Part shown: positions 51,982-62,231 of the stretch, in pieces
How the letters are laid out: each line of letters opens with the position of its first letter
Numbering within the stretch: position 1 is the first letter of the stretch
The notes under the pieces: generated by a model
Databases searched by the model: none
The model's input: the letters and a program-made list of their open reading frames with translations, nothing else
What the model was told of the DNA's origin: nothing
From: Lineus longissimus
Taxonomy: Eukaryota; Nemertea; Pilidiophora; Heteronemertea; Lineidae
DNA length: 64,000 bases
NCBI RefSeq assembly: GCF_910592395.1
Contig: NC_088319.1
Location: 12,524,001-12,588,000, forward strand
Direction: 5' to 3'
Made by a program: the position numbers and the translations under genes

Positions 51982-53476
51982 ATGTCTAAGCAAAGAAAGC
52001 AGAGAGGGGGCAAACAACGACCCGTTCCTATTGTATCTCAGTCTTCAAGTGCTGAAGTGAGTTACTGTGGATGAAAATTGGTGTTGGTAATCCAAGTCCA
52101 CATTTGTAGGAAGTAGAGGAACCCCAAACTAGGCCTATTTAATTATCATTTATGTGGCTGCTTGTGCTCAATCGGAATGTGTCTTCTATTTTTAGGTTTC
52201 CCAGGATGACTTTGAGAGAGAGCTTTACTGGTGCATACAGCAGATCCAGCTTCGCCTTGCAAATAAACATGTTGATGCAAAACAAGGTTTGTTTTAAAAA
52301 AAACCCATCTTTTTACTTTCATGGATCATGTGAGCTGGGAGCCTGAGTTGTATGTGGCACCGCATGGTGGCAAGCTGGTATATTATTCCGAGGCCTGGTA
52401 AAAGCGAACACCCAAGTTGTCCCTTTAAACCCAAGTGGAGAACAATGGGCGGAGAAAATACCATTACACAAAATAATCATTATGATTCTATTCCCAACAG
52501 CTGCTGAGAGCGTCCGCATCTTGAAGATCTTGAAAAATCCCAATGGACCGCTTGTAAAGAAACGACAGGTGATGAGAAGTACGTTTGGAGACTACAGAGC
52601 CAAGATGAAGGAGGAAGAGAAAAAGTTTGGGATACGTAAGTTTAACTGGGATCTGAAATTTCCGATTTTAGGCAGATTTTAGACTTTTCAAAAGACCGAG
52701 GTTCCACTAAATGCTTCTTCTGAAAATTCAGAAATTTTTCACCAAAAAATATATCCCAGCCTTTTTTGCCTTAGCCCATTGGCATCCTTTGTTTAGGAAT
52801 GAAATGAAGCTGCAATGATACCTTTTACAATAATTGTCGTTGCAGAGTTCAGATTTTGTCATTCTAATTTCTAATAACCAATGGGCTGTCTATTATTCAT
52901 ATCTTATTCTTTTCAGATAAAAAGGCAAGTGTCAAAACAGTATCGGATCGACAAAAACAACGATGCACGTTCATCAAAAAGGCAACAAAACCACAACAGG
53001 AAATAAAAGAGCCACACTCTGTGGCTGAGATAGAACCAGGGTTCACATTCAAAGCATCTCAGGAAGATTTCAATTTTGGATTTGATGCTTCGGATTCTGG
53101 GGAGGGAGACCTGTGTCCGAAAGAATCCTCAACCCAGATTTCTCATCAGGATTCTGGCGTTGGAAAAGGAACTTCTTACAATGGCAGTGTTCAAGAGTTC
53201 AAGTTTAACTTTCCTGTTGGCGATAAAGACAATGAACAGTCTAGTGCAGATACGTCTGGGATGGATTGTCCAATTCATGCCGTCCGCGGACATGATGTGA
53301 CTTGTGACGGTGACCAATCAGTTGCTGGTCTGAGCAAAGGTGTTAACGCCATGTCTATGATCAGTGAAACTGGACCCAAACCGCAAAAAGACGTTTTGAA
53401 TGACAATGCACCTTTTAGCTGGAAGACATCACCTGAAAGCTTTTCATTTCATTTCAAAATAGATGACGATTCTTGA
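51982..53476 (+). CDS. C8orf33: UPF0488 family protein (C8orf33 homologue), complete
   Basis: Function not established. Exons 51982-52056, 52196-52286, 52501-52635, 52917-53476; 861 bases, 286 residues, all GT-AG with matching phases. A Lys/Arg-rich N-terminus (MSKQRKQRGGKQRP) precedes the family core: a helical FERELYWCIQQIQLRLANK segment and then KKRQVMRSTFGDYRAKM, the diagnostic motif. The long last exon has three Glu/Asp plus F-x-F-x-F motifs (EDFNFGF, QEFKFNF, ESFSFHF); I recall one near the end of the human protein. Upstream in-frame ATGs exist at 51961, 51918 and 51853; 51853 has the strongest Kozak context but lies in a duplicated repeat, so I kept 51982. The gene runs divergently from CDK11. 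AATAAA overlaps the stop codon. Confidence 0.85.
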
Positions 53477-54544
53477 ATAAAGCCGATTTTTTGTACTTTT
53501 CGATATTGCGTCTAGGTTCTTCCAACTTCATGATCTCAAATTTCCTGTGCAGTGGGGAACTCTGTACTTAGTCACCATCTGGGAGAGAAGATTCCTAATC
53601 CCATCCCTGTGCATATTCTTCCCATTCAATAAGCTGCACTAAAATGGCTCTTATTGATACTATGCAGTTGGATGGTCTGCCCAACCCTTGGCCGAGCAAT
53701 TTTACCTGGGAGCGGAGTTGGTGTATTGTCCCGTCTTAGCCCCACTTGTGGCAAAGCCTGAGGTCTAACTGTCCAAGACGGGATGTTAGAACTAAAGTGG
53801 TCCCATCCCAGCCTTCTGTCCTTATGAGTGGATATTTGGTAAAAACTCTCCTGAGAAACTTGGGGTTTCCTCAAGGTAGGGTGGTACCCTTGATATTCAA
53901 GAAGTTTTGCCTGTGTGCAACACAGGGCTGGGTGGCCCTGGCCCTATAGAAACCCTATGGGAAATTCTGGAGCAAGGTAGGGTGGCTTCCAAGGTAGGGT
54001 GTAAGCTGCCAAGGGAGGGTGGGACACCCTGACAAATGGCCTGGTGAAGAACATTGGGAAGACTATCTAGACCTAGATGGGACATGTGAACTTCCCACAA
54101 GGTATTTACCAAGAGGTTATGGACATTGATGCAATGGGATGGCAATAGCAGCTGGCCTTGTTCGTAGGTGGGGGTGATTTAACATACACCCTAGAAGTGA
54201 CGTCCATCCGCTCTGTGGTGGAATTTCCTTTATGGAGTAATGCTTGGTGCATTGGGCCCCCTAACTAATGTTACACAACATCGATGACTAGAATTCAATC
54301 GGTGGATGGGTGACTGAGAAACATAACTGTCCGAACAAGGAACAGCAAAAAACGAAACAGAATAACTGTTCATAAAGTTTAGTTTATTTTCTTAGGAAAA
54401 CCCAACAAAGTACTTAAAGAGAAATGGAATGATGATAGGCTTGTTCTCAGTCTATGCAAACAAATATTCCAACGTTATGATTTCTTATGTACAGGGTGTC
54501 ACCACATTCGATGGAAAGTTTGTGAAAATCCTCATACGTGCGAT

Positions 54545-54660
54545 GATTTTAGCGTTGACCGTAGGCACCACAATTTGCTCTAAAACTCATTTTGAAGGAG
54601 TTCTAATTGCTTGTCAAGTTTTAGCCAAAATGATGGTGCCTATGTTCAATCCTTAACAAA
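54545..54660 (+). repeat. Dispersed repeat pair, copy 2
   Basis: Partner of 14930-15045; GCCAAAATGATGGTGCCTAT is the best-kept block. Confidence 0.65.
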
Positions 54661-54717
54661 AGTTCCTTACCAATAATGATTTTATAATAATAATATGTAT
54701 CACTTTATATGATAATG

Positions 54718-54892
54718 ACAGCTTTTATCCAGACGTCATGCTGCTTTGCATACATGCTGGCTTTTGAACTCTACTCTTTTTGAACTCGACCAGTAGGGGA
54801 ACCGAGCAGTGACTTGGCCGGGAGTCCAACCCACGACCTCTTGATCATGAGGCAGACTCTCTTCTACTGCACTACCTCTGCCCCATAACACA
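54718..54892 (-). mobile_element. tRNA-derived SINE
   Basis: Minus strand GGGGCAGAGGTAGTGCAGTA (A-box) and GGTCGTGGGTTGGACTCCCG (B-box) are spaced as in a tRNA, followed by a body rich in TC and GACGT..; the 3' CCA stem does not close. Confidence 0.65.
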
Positions 54893-54897
54893 CATGT

Positions 54898-54930
54898 ACA
54901 GAGGTGTTCACTAAGGGTAGTTCAACTGCA
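54898..54930 (+). mobile_element. MITE end fragment
   Basis: AGAGGTGTTCACTAAGGG then TAGTTCAACTG, directly beside a SINE. Confidence 0.55.
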
Positions 54931-55984
54931 TTTTTTTGTACAAGTATTAATAGTTTCAATGTACTCCAAGATGGGAGAGACCCCTATCTGTGACTTCTAG
55001 TAACTTTAAATCTGATCTTCCTGGCTACTGCCTATAACCTTCCTTTAAAGATTGGGGAGTGTTCTTCCTTGGCCAACGTGATCAAAAGAGGTCAGAAACT
55101 AAGTCTACATTTTCTACGGTTCACTCCTGAGCAAAATCTAACTGCAAGGCAACTTGATTGAGACAAATCGGATTCATTACAACTACTGGGTGTCTATAAA
55201 AACATGGCACAGTTGCAAAGTAGAACATGTTTTGTTTAAATGATATAGGCCAATTATTCTTAACTACATGTAAATGAATATATTTGTGAACAAAGGATAA
55301 GAGATTTTGTTATTGTTTAAGTAGGCCGATCTCATTTGAGATGAAACTTTATTCAACCACGCAACCAAATTATTTTTATAAACACCCTGTACTATTGCTA
55401 GAGCTACGAAAACTCTGAAACAGAAACCTATCTGAAAACTACCCAAATGCAAAATTACTCAAAACCCGTAGCATTGACTCTCCTGGATTAAACGGGTACC
55501 GGTACACTGTATGTTAACATATATTTACTGCTGTTTTTAGTTCCAAACAATCTCCACGTACATTTATCTGTATGAAATATTTACAGTTAGCAATTTTTGT
55601 CCCACCGAATTCAACATCCAAGAACCATCAGTTCGTTACAAGAAAAGATTGTGCCATGACAAAATTCTGTCGAAGATAAAAAAATAGCTAGTTGGAATTA
55701 GGCTCCTGTGTTGCAAATACGCCACCATGCAGGAACTAATGGTACTAGGCTACGAGACGCAAATGTTTTGCTCTCAACGACCACATGTTACCATCTAAAA
55801 TGGCGGCATCGGCTATCTGCAATTGATAAAAGACTAAGAATGTGGAACCAATGAATACTACAGTACCATAACTAGCCCTAGGTACCAAACTCTGTCAAAA
55901 GGTGGCTTTATTAATTCATGCTATCTGGAATAATAAAGATTGTAGCCTTGGATTGTAGCACTCTTAGTCTTACTGATTACGCAA

Positions 55985-56222
55985 AAATGAAGGCCTACGC
56001 CGCTCGTTCAAGATTTGAAATTTGTCATTGAAATTTCCAATTGCGTTAATACGTTCTAGATATAAAATTCAACCTTGCCATTGTGTAGACAGATATTCAA
56101 ATTCCATAAATACAAAATTTCAACAAATTCGTATGCATAATAACTGCACTATGGCATTGTGTATTACTGCATTTCTATTTTCCTGGACAACCAGTAATTA
56201 CAAACGGCGCAACCTTTAAAGT
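55985..56222 (+). repeat. GCATAATAACTGCAC repeat family, near-complete copy
   Basis: GAAGGCCTACGCCGCTCG to CAACCTTTAAAG with the core GCATAATAACTGCACTATGG. Confidence 0.75.
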
Positions 56223-56657
56223 CCTATACCGTTCAAGTATACTGTATTTTTCTTTGGCTCTGGAAAATAGTAACCTGTTTAACCCACAAATGTGTATGCA
56301 TACCTTCTATGCCCACTGCGCGAGTGCCTTGGGGTACTCCCCTGCTAAAACAATGCAAGAAGGAGAACTTATTGGCAACATTCCTCATACGTCTCAGTAA
56401 AATCTGCACCAAAATGTCTGCCGGTCACAAAAACCTTTAACCGTTTACAGTTCCCACAGTGCATAAGAGTCTCCGGTGTTGGCCTGGAGATTAATAATTT
56501 GGCCCCATCCCTCCTGCCTATCTTCCCCTTAAGGATAAATTCATACTGCCACAGCAGAGTTATGACTATCAAAAAACCACACACTCTTTCACGCTTCCCA
56601 TGAATGTTACTTTATAATACAATGTGTTAATTTATAAAATATGATCATGGTGCTCGT

Positions 56658-59600
56658 TTACATCGGTAGTAAGTGATCGTCCTTGTCGTCATCGTCGTCC
56701 GCCAGCTGATCGTCACCAATGCCCTTGTACATCCTCGGGGCTGTCCTCGACGCCGAACCACTGCGACAGATCAACTCACAACCATCCTGAAGCGGAATGC
56801 AAAAGTTTACATTGAGAAATGTTTTTCTGACGACATGGACTATTGATACCTCAGTTAGCTCTGAACTCTCCAAGATAAAGGAGATATACAGGTAGGTTTT
56901 GCATGTAGTGCAAAATCCTACCCAGTGCTAGCGCGTGTTTTATATAGTAATGGTAATCGCAAGCGTCAGAGGGGTACGTTTAACTTATTAAGCACTACTT
57001 TTCAACTACAGTGGAACCTCTCTATTAGGGACACCCTCGCAACTGACAAGTGCTTTCCTTGATAGAGAGGTGTCCTGATTAGAGAGGTCAAATTGAAAGG
57101 AAACAACCAATTCGGGACCAAAACTAGTGTCCTTAATAGAGAGGATGTCCTTAATAGAGAGGTGTCCACTAAGGGAGGTTCCACAGAGAAACAGGAGAAA
57201 ATGCCCCCAAGTCTCATATAGAAAAGCAAAGACACTACTGAGGTGAAACGATTGCAGTGTTTAGAGGCAGGGACAAGGTAGATACAACTGTAAGTAGAAT
57301 GATATCAAACTCTTAGAGAGCAAGGGGGCAGCAATCTCTTATCGGCTCAGAACTGGACACTGTGGTCTACGAGCACACTCGAAATGACTTGATGTGGCAG
57401 AGACAGCACCGAGTGCCAAACAAATTTCAGTGCGCATACTATAGGACTGCCTTGACTTCCCTGCACAACAACATAGGAGGGCAGATGACCAACACAAAAC
57501 GCACGAGAAGATAATGAGCACCTACAAGACAACTGCTGATTTTATCTCATCTCTAAAACTTTCGAATGCTAAGAAGAAGAGGAAGAAGATACTTACTGCC
57601 TGTAAATTTCCAAAGTCCTGCCAGAACCTGAGATGAGGCATCTGTTCCCAGCCCTTGGCTCCGGCGACAAATCGCTGGTACAGGAAACCAACAAGGAAAT
57701 ATAAACCTAACACGACAATAAATCTGTAAGAAAAAGACAGAAAGAACGTGACATGTATAGGACAATAAAGAGTTACTGGCAAAGGCTCTGTTATTCAAAA
57801 GCACAAAATTCATGTCATCCCTGACAGTTGTGTTATAGTATTGTCATAGTTATCTCTTTCAGGTAATGGAAAAAATTCTTCAAGTTAAGACTAATGACTC
57901 CGTTAAAGCTGACATGGTTTTGATCAACCCAGATGGCACCTTCTTTAAAGGGGTACGTCATTAGTTCATATACATTTACTGTTGGTCTAACTATATCTGA
58001 TACCAGGCGGTGCCAATAGTCATAATGTATGCATGCTCGCATGTTATGGTGTGCGTATCAGTTTTCCCGATCGCTGCATGTGAATGTAGGCTTTGGCTTA
58101 ACAACATGGTTGATACTTACATAATAACAACAATAGAGCCAATACTAAGACCACCAGGTAGAACAAAGGATTGATTTTGACATATAGCTGGATGATCTAT
58201 CTCAAACAGGTAGTAACATTCGTCCTTCTTGTTGGTATTCTCTTCAACCACTCGTGCATCAACCTGAAACACAAACATATTACAGGCATAATTCTATATC
58301 AACCAGTGGCAGTGTTTCAATAAGTTACATCTCATTCACTGTCCACCTGGGTGTGAGCCTTTGGGTAATGTTTAAGTTAGGGTCAAATCTAAGTATTCCT
58401 GGCTAAAAAAGGAGCTTACTGCCGGACGACTACGACTCTAGGTGGTGACTAATTACCGAAGTTTGTTTAGGATCACAGGTGATCATTATTGATGCCCTCC
58501 TTGGTTCTTGATTACAATGGTCTTTATACTTTTCTCCTCCCATGTATTCCAAGAGAATCCAATTAGCTGTAAAAAACAAAGGACTCAAAAATAAACGGAA
58601 CTGGAGCATTGAAATAACACAACAACGGTCATCTTCATCCCAGTTGTATTCAGTCTCTATAAATGTGCCCTACTTTGAACAAGATTTCACGGGGAAGACT
58701 GGCCTGCTTAGCCTTGGTTGGACACCAGTCTAGGAGAAACACTTTGAAATTGTAAGTGTTGCTTGTCAGCATTGCCATTGGTTTGCAAGACATCTAGGAG
58801 ACTCAATATCAAATTCCAGCCATGGAGTTGGAAGAGACCAGCCAATTTGGTGTTGAATAAAAATCGGGTCCTATACAGTACGCTGAATGAGTTGCACCGA
58901 AATATTCAAATGACTTACGAACGCAGAAGAAGAAGACGATTTCTTTCCTCTTTTCATACTTACTTCCCGCCATTACTTTAGCATTCGATATCAATCCGAC
59001 AACTTTCTTGTCAGTGTCAGGACTGGCGAGTTTCGTCTGGATGACGCCTGCCTTTGGCATTCCTGGCAGTGCTGGCAGTGCTGGCACACATATTCCTATT
59101 TTATAAGAATACTTCCCACTGTCTCGAGTTGTAAACCTGGAAGAAAATGTTTGTTTTTTAAATTGCCAGTGAGGCAGGCCTCTAATTTTTTGTCAGCCAT
59201 ATCATTTTCAAATAGCAAAATCGTTCAATATGGGTGTACGGTATTCATTTTAGCTCTTACAGATAATCAAATAGATGGTAGCAAAGAAGATTTAACTAAA
59301 ATTATGATAACACGTTTGTCATAATGCCCAGTACACAAAAGACGTTGCAATTTTAAATTCCCAAAACTGTGAAATAAATGGCCACAGATATTTTGCGGTT
59401 TGCAGTAGTTTTGGATTTTGGCTATGACATTTGACTCCGACCGCCACTTCTGTCCGGACACACTACCACAGACCGGACTGCTAGTGGTATGAACAAAGGA
59501 CCCTTTTACACCAGGTTCGGCGGAGGAAGCCACTGCTGGCCAAATCAAACCTAAATATGGACACAACAAACAAAAGAACATGTGGTGTGCGACCATGCGT

Positions 59601-59990
59601 TCTTTTGATTGCTGCTTGTTTGTTTGTTGTGGCCAAACTGGGCTTCCACCGCCTGGTTTAAGAGCCTCTATTCATCGTCTGACACTGAGTTGAGTTACAA
59701 TACATGGTGGTTACACAGACTGAGTCATGAATCATGAGCATAAAATAATGTCTTCTTAGGACAACTCAAGGCAGGACTACAAGACATGGTTAACCGGAAA
59801 GATAATATGCTGCATCATGTACTATTCCTGCTATGTAGCCTATGAAATGCACTAACGTTTTGTTCATGAGAGGTTGCAGTCTTTTGATGGCAGAACTTGT
59901 TGCAGCATCTTTCATACTTGGCCACTGACACGTCGAAAACACATCACTGAACAATGTCAATATAGTTAATGCAATTATCAGAAGATCCAT
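56658..59990 (-). CDS. M6PR: Cation-dependent mannose-6-phosphate receptor, complete
   Basis: Type I membrane receptor that carries lysosomal hydrolases from trans-Golgi to endosomes. Exons 59990-59857, 59136-58964, 58566-58457, 58263-58121, 57723-57597, 56786-56658; 816 bases, 271 residues (human 277). A signal peptide (residues 1-19, [19 protein letters not shown]) precedes the lumenal domain with RLQPLMNKT, paired cysteines and the phosphomannosyl residues Gln78, Arg125, Glu147 and Tyr157. One transmembrane helix at about 178-203 is followed by the tail with [16 protein letters not shown], the F-W sorting region (RFWQDFGN) and the acidic dileucine end DDHLLPM. The metal-site Asp of vertebrates appears as Lys117. 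Start chosen for the signal peptide and a good Kozak context; an in-frame extension to 60089 is less likely. Confidence 0.95.
57005..57186 (+). mobile_element. MITE, full copy, between M6PR exons
   Basis: TACAGTGGAACCTCTCTATT to AAGGGAGGTTCCAC; lies in the intron between exons 56786 and 57597. Confidence 0.85.
59509..59662. repeat. Fold-back (inverted repeat) element in M6PR intron 1
   Basis: Left arm ACCAGGTTCGGCGGAGGAAG ... GGCCAAA ... ACAACAAACAAAAGAAC is mirrored by the right arm GTTCTTTTG ... TTTGTTTGTTGTGGCCAAA ... CTTCCACCGCCTGGTTTA. Arms are about 60-70 bases, imperfect, around a small loop near 59590. Confidence 0.7.
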
Positions 59991-60673
59991 TATTCTCTGG
60001 ACTGCTGACTGAGTTGTTGATTTTTCAGATTTTACTCTTAATTGGCGTTTGATTGGTCGTTTATGGTGCCCTTCCTTCCAAAAATTCATACAAAAATTAC
60101 ACGTTCACTTCCCAAAACGCGATTTGTCACATCCTCGAAATGTTGGAGTTCTTCTCCCAATTTACTAATTTAGCAAGTAACGCCACCATTAGTTCATATT
60201 ATGCACTCGCAATGTTGGTGTGCATAATAACGCGGGAAATACGAATGGGCACGAATAAGGCCTGGCTGTGACCGTCTCATCTCTATCACCATGGGTGATA
60301 TGAATAAAGACTAGCAAATGCTTTTATCTAAATCTCCGTACACATTACTCTTGGTCTTTGTATACAAAATTGAAGTAAAAGCATTTGCCAGACTTCATTC
60401 ATATCTGCCCATGTTGGCAACACGGTGTCCAGAGCAGCCTGGACTGATTCGGCCTGGCTGTGACTACTGACTGTCTCGTCTGTGAGTGTGATGGCACTAA
60501 CATTGGAATAACGCTAAAAGCAGTAGTTGGTTTATATAGTTAGGAAATGCCATCATGGCAGTTGACCGAAGAAGCAGTTGGCTAGCAGACAATGTCAATG
60601 ATGGCGAGTAGTTGGTGGTTGGGACCGGAAAATGATATAATCAAGAGACACAGAGACAATGAGAATGTAGCCT

Positions 60674-60718
60674 TATCTTAAGCCATGGAGGTATTATTAA
60701 TAATACCTCCATGCTTAA
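60674..60718. repeat. Near-perfect palindrome
   Basis: CTTAAGCCATGGAGGTATTA meets its reverse complement TAATACCTCCATGCTTAAG with one base missing near the outer arm; an approximately 20-base stem with almost no loop. Confidence 0.85.
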
Positions 60719-60794
60719 GCGAAACCAAAACTGTGTCGTACACCTGATTTATTATGGAACCTCAAGTTAATGTGATCATCTCAGGGATGAATTG

Positions 60795-61345
60795 ATATTG
60801 GAGATAAACCATGAGTTCACATTGAATAGTTGAACTCTAGCATGAATCCATCATTCCTTGGCTGACTGATATAATTTGCGATCACATTGAATTGTTTGTC
60901 TCCTGCATGAATCCACATCCCTCAGATGACCACATTAACTTGAGTTCACATTGTATGGTTTATCACCAGTATGAATCCACACCCCTCAAATTACCACATT
61001 AACTTGAGTTCACATTGAATGGTTTATTACCAGTGTGAATCCACATCCCTCAAATGACCACATTAACTTGAGTTCCCATTGCATTGAATGGTTTATCACC
61101 ACTATGAATCCACATCACTCACATGATCACCCATTCAATGGTTTATCACCAGTATGAATTCACATCACTCACGATCACCCATTCAATGGTTTATCATGGC
61201 CGCACCAGTATGAATCCACATCCCTCAGATGACCACATTAACTCGAGTTCCCATTGCATTGAATGGTTTATTACAGTATGAATCAACATCCCTCACATGA
61301 TCACCCATTCAATGGTTCATCACCAGTATGAATCCACATCATAGC
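60795..61345 (-). repeat. 64-bp minisatellite derived from a C2H2 zinc-finger linker
   Basis: About nine degenerate units. On the minus strand each unit reads ATGTGGATTCATACTGGTGA and continues TAAACCATTC, translating as MWIHTGDKPF, the C2H2 linker, then NVNSS and a stop. A one-base shift gives QCEL directly after KPF, as in genuine fingers (KPFQCEL). TGTGGTCATCTGAGG (CGHLR) also fits a finger helix. The array is broken by stops and frameshifts. Confidence 0.7.
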
Positions 61346-61896
61346 CGTCATAGTCAAGAGTCATCGCCGTCCGCACGTGCGCATTTGTATTTCCCGCGTT
61401 GTGTACTAAATGGTGGCATCACCTGTTACTCCGACATCCCTCGATGTGCCGATCGAGGATGTAACAAATCGCAACAAAATGGTTGTCCTCTGTATCCAAA
61501 TAACTTCGCAAATTGTTGTTTTTTGATATTAGGAATCTTCTAAAGAGTTTATTTCAAGGCAGACAGTAAGCTAGAGTAATTGCCCTGCCATGGGTGTTGC
61601 CACTTTATGACGATGATTTGGGCTGGAAAGTGAAAGTTGTGGCAAGAAGTTCACATCTTCAACTAAAAAATGAATCATTGAATGAATGCACGCGCAGTGC
61701 ACGAAATGCATTACAAATGTATTGCATGGATCATGGACCCCCTTCACACCAAGTTTGTTTTGGCTTTCTACATTACTGGTCTTTTGTTCGGCCCATTGTC
61801 GGGCATATTTTTAGACCAATGTGTGCGTTTGCTAGCCCAAGTAAAGCCTTATGAGGGCATGTGTGTAGTTTTCGACCCTCGCTGTCACTCGGTCTG

Positions 61897-61940
61897 ATGA
61901 TGATGTCATCGATGATGATGTCATCGATGATGATGATGGT
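61897..61940. repeat. Short GATGATGTCATC tandem repeat
   Basis: GATGATGATGTCATC occurs as about two and a half 18-base units; each unit is partly self-complementary. Confidence 0.8.
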
Positions 61941-62231
61941 GTCTTCTCACATGAAATTCATGACCATTTCTGATTTTTGTATGTGCTACGTAGTGTTTAT
62001 AGACCTGGCCCTCCAGTCACTATGAAGGGATCTCGGCATGTCTGCTAAATAACTCAAAAAACAAACGGCATGCCGACTCAACTACTACTACGGCAGCTTG
62101 ACCACGGAAATGGCAATACCGATCTGTCCCGGAAATCTGTCCCACTTGGGCACTAGCATCATACTCATGAAGTCTTAAGAATGTTGAGCACTCAATTCTC
62201 TAATACTTTCAGGGACCAGCGTGTGGTTTCA

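Larger units (their letters stand above)
53482..56657. other. Intergenic stretch between UPF0488 and M6PR 3' ends
   Basis: No gene found. It contains AAGGTAGGGTGG repeats at 53872-54030, a diverged repeat at 54545-54660, a SINE at 54718-54892, a MITE end at 54898-54930 and a repeat-family copy at 55985-56222. Confidence 0.6.
60000..62212. other. M6PR/MIB2 divergent intergenic region
   Basis: The 5' regions of M6PR (about 60000) and MIB2 (first seen exon at 62213). It holds a hairpin (60674-60718), the zinc-finger-derived minisatellite (60795-61345) and a GATGATGTCATC repeat (61897-61940). TGATGTCATC there contains the CRE-like core TGANGTCA. No further gene recognised; first exons of MIB2 are not identifiable. 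Confidence 0.55.

Noticed and set aside
54815-54890. Possible tRNA gene
   Set aside because: A- and B-boxes present but stems do not pair and a SINE body follows.
57339-57532. Open frames in the M6PR intron
   Set aside because: Exons 57597 and 56786 join in phase; no M6PR residues are missing.
59267-59596. 109-codon minus-strand open frame with a signal-like start, in M6PR intron 1
   Set aside because: Exons 59857 and 59136 join in phase and reproduce the receptor's [10 protein letters not shown] segment without it; partly made of the fold-back element.
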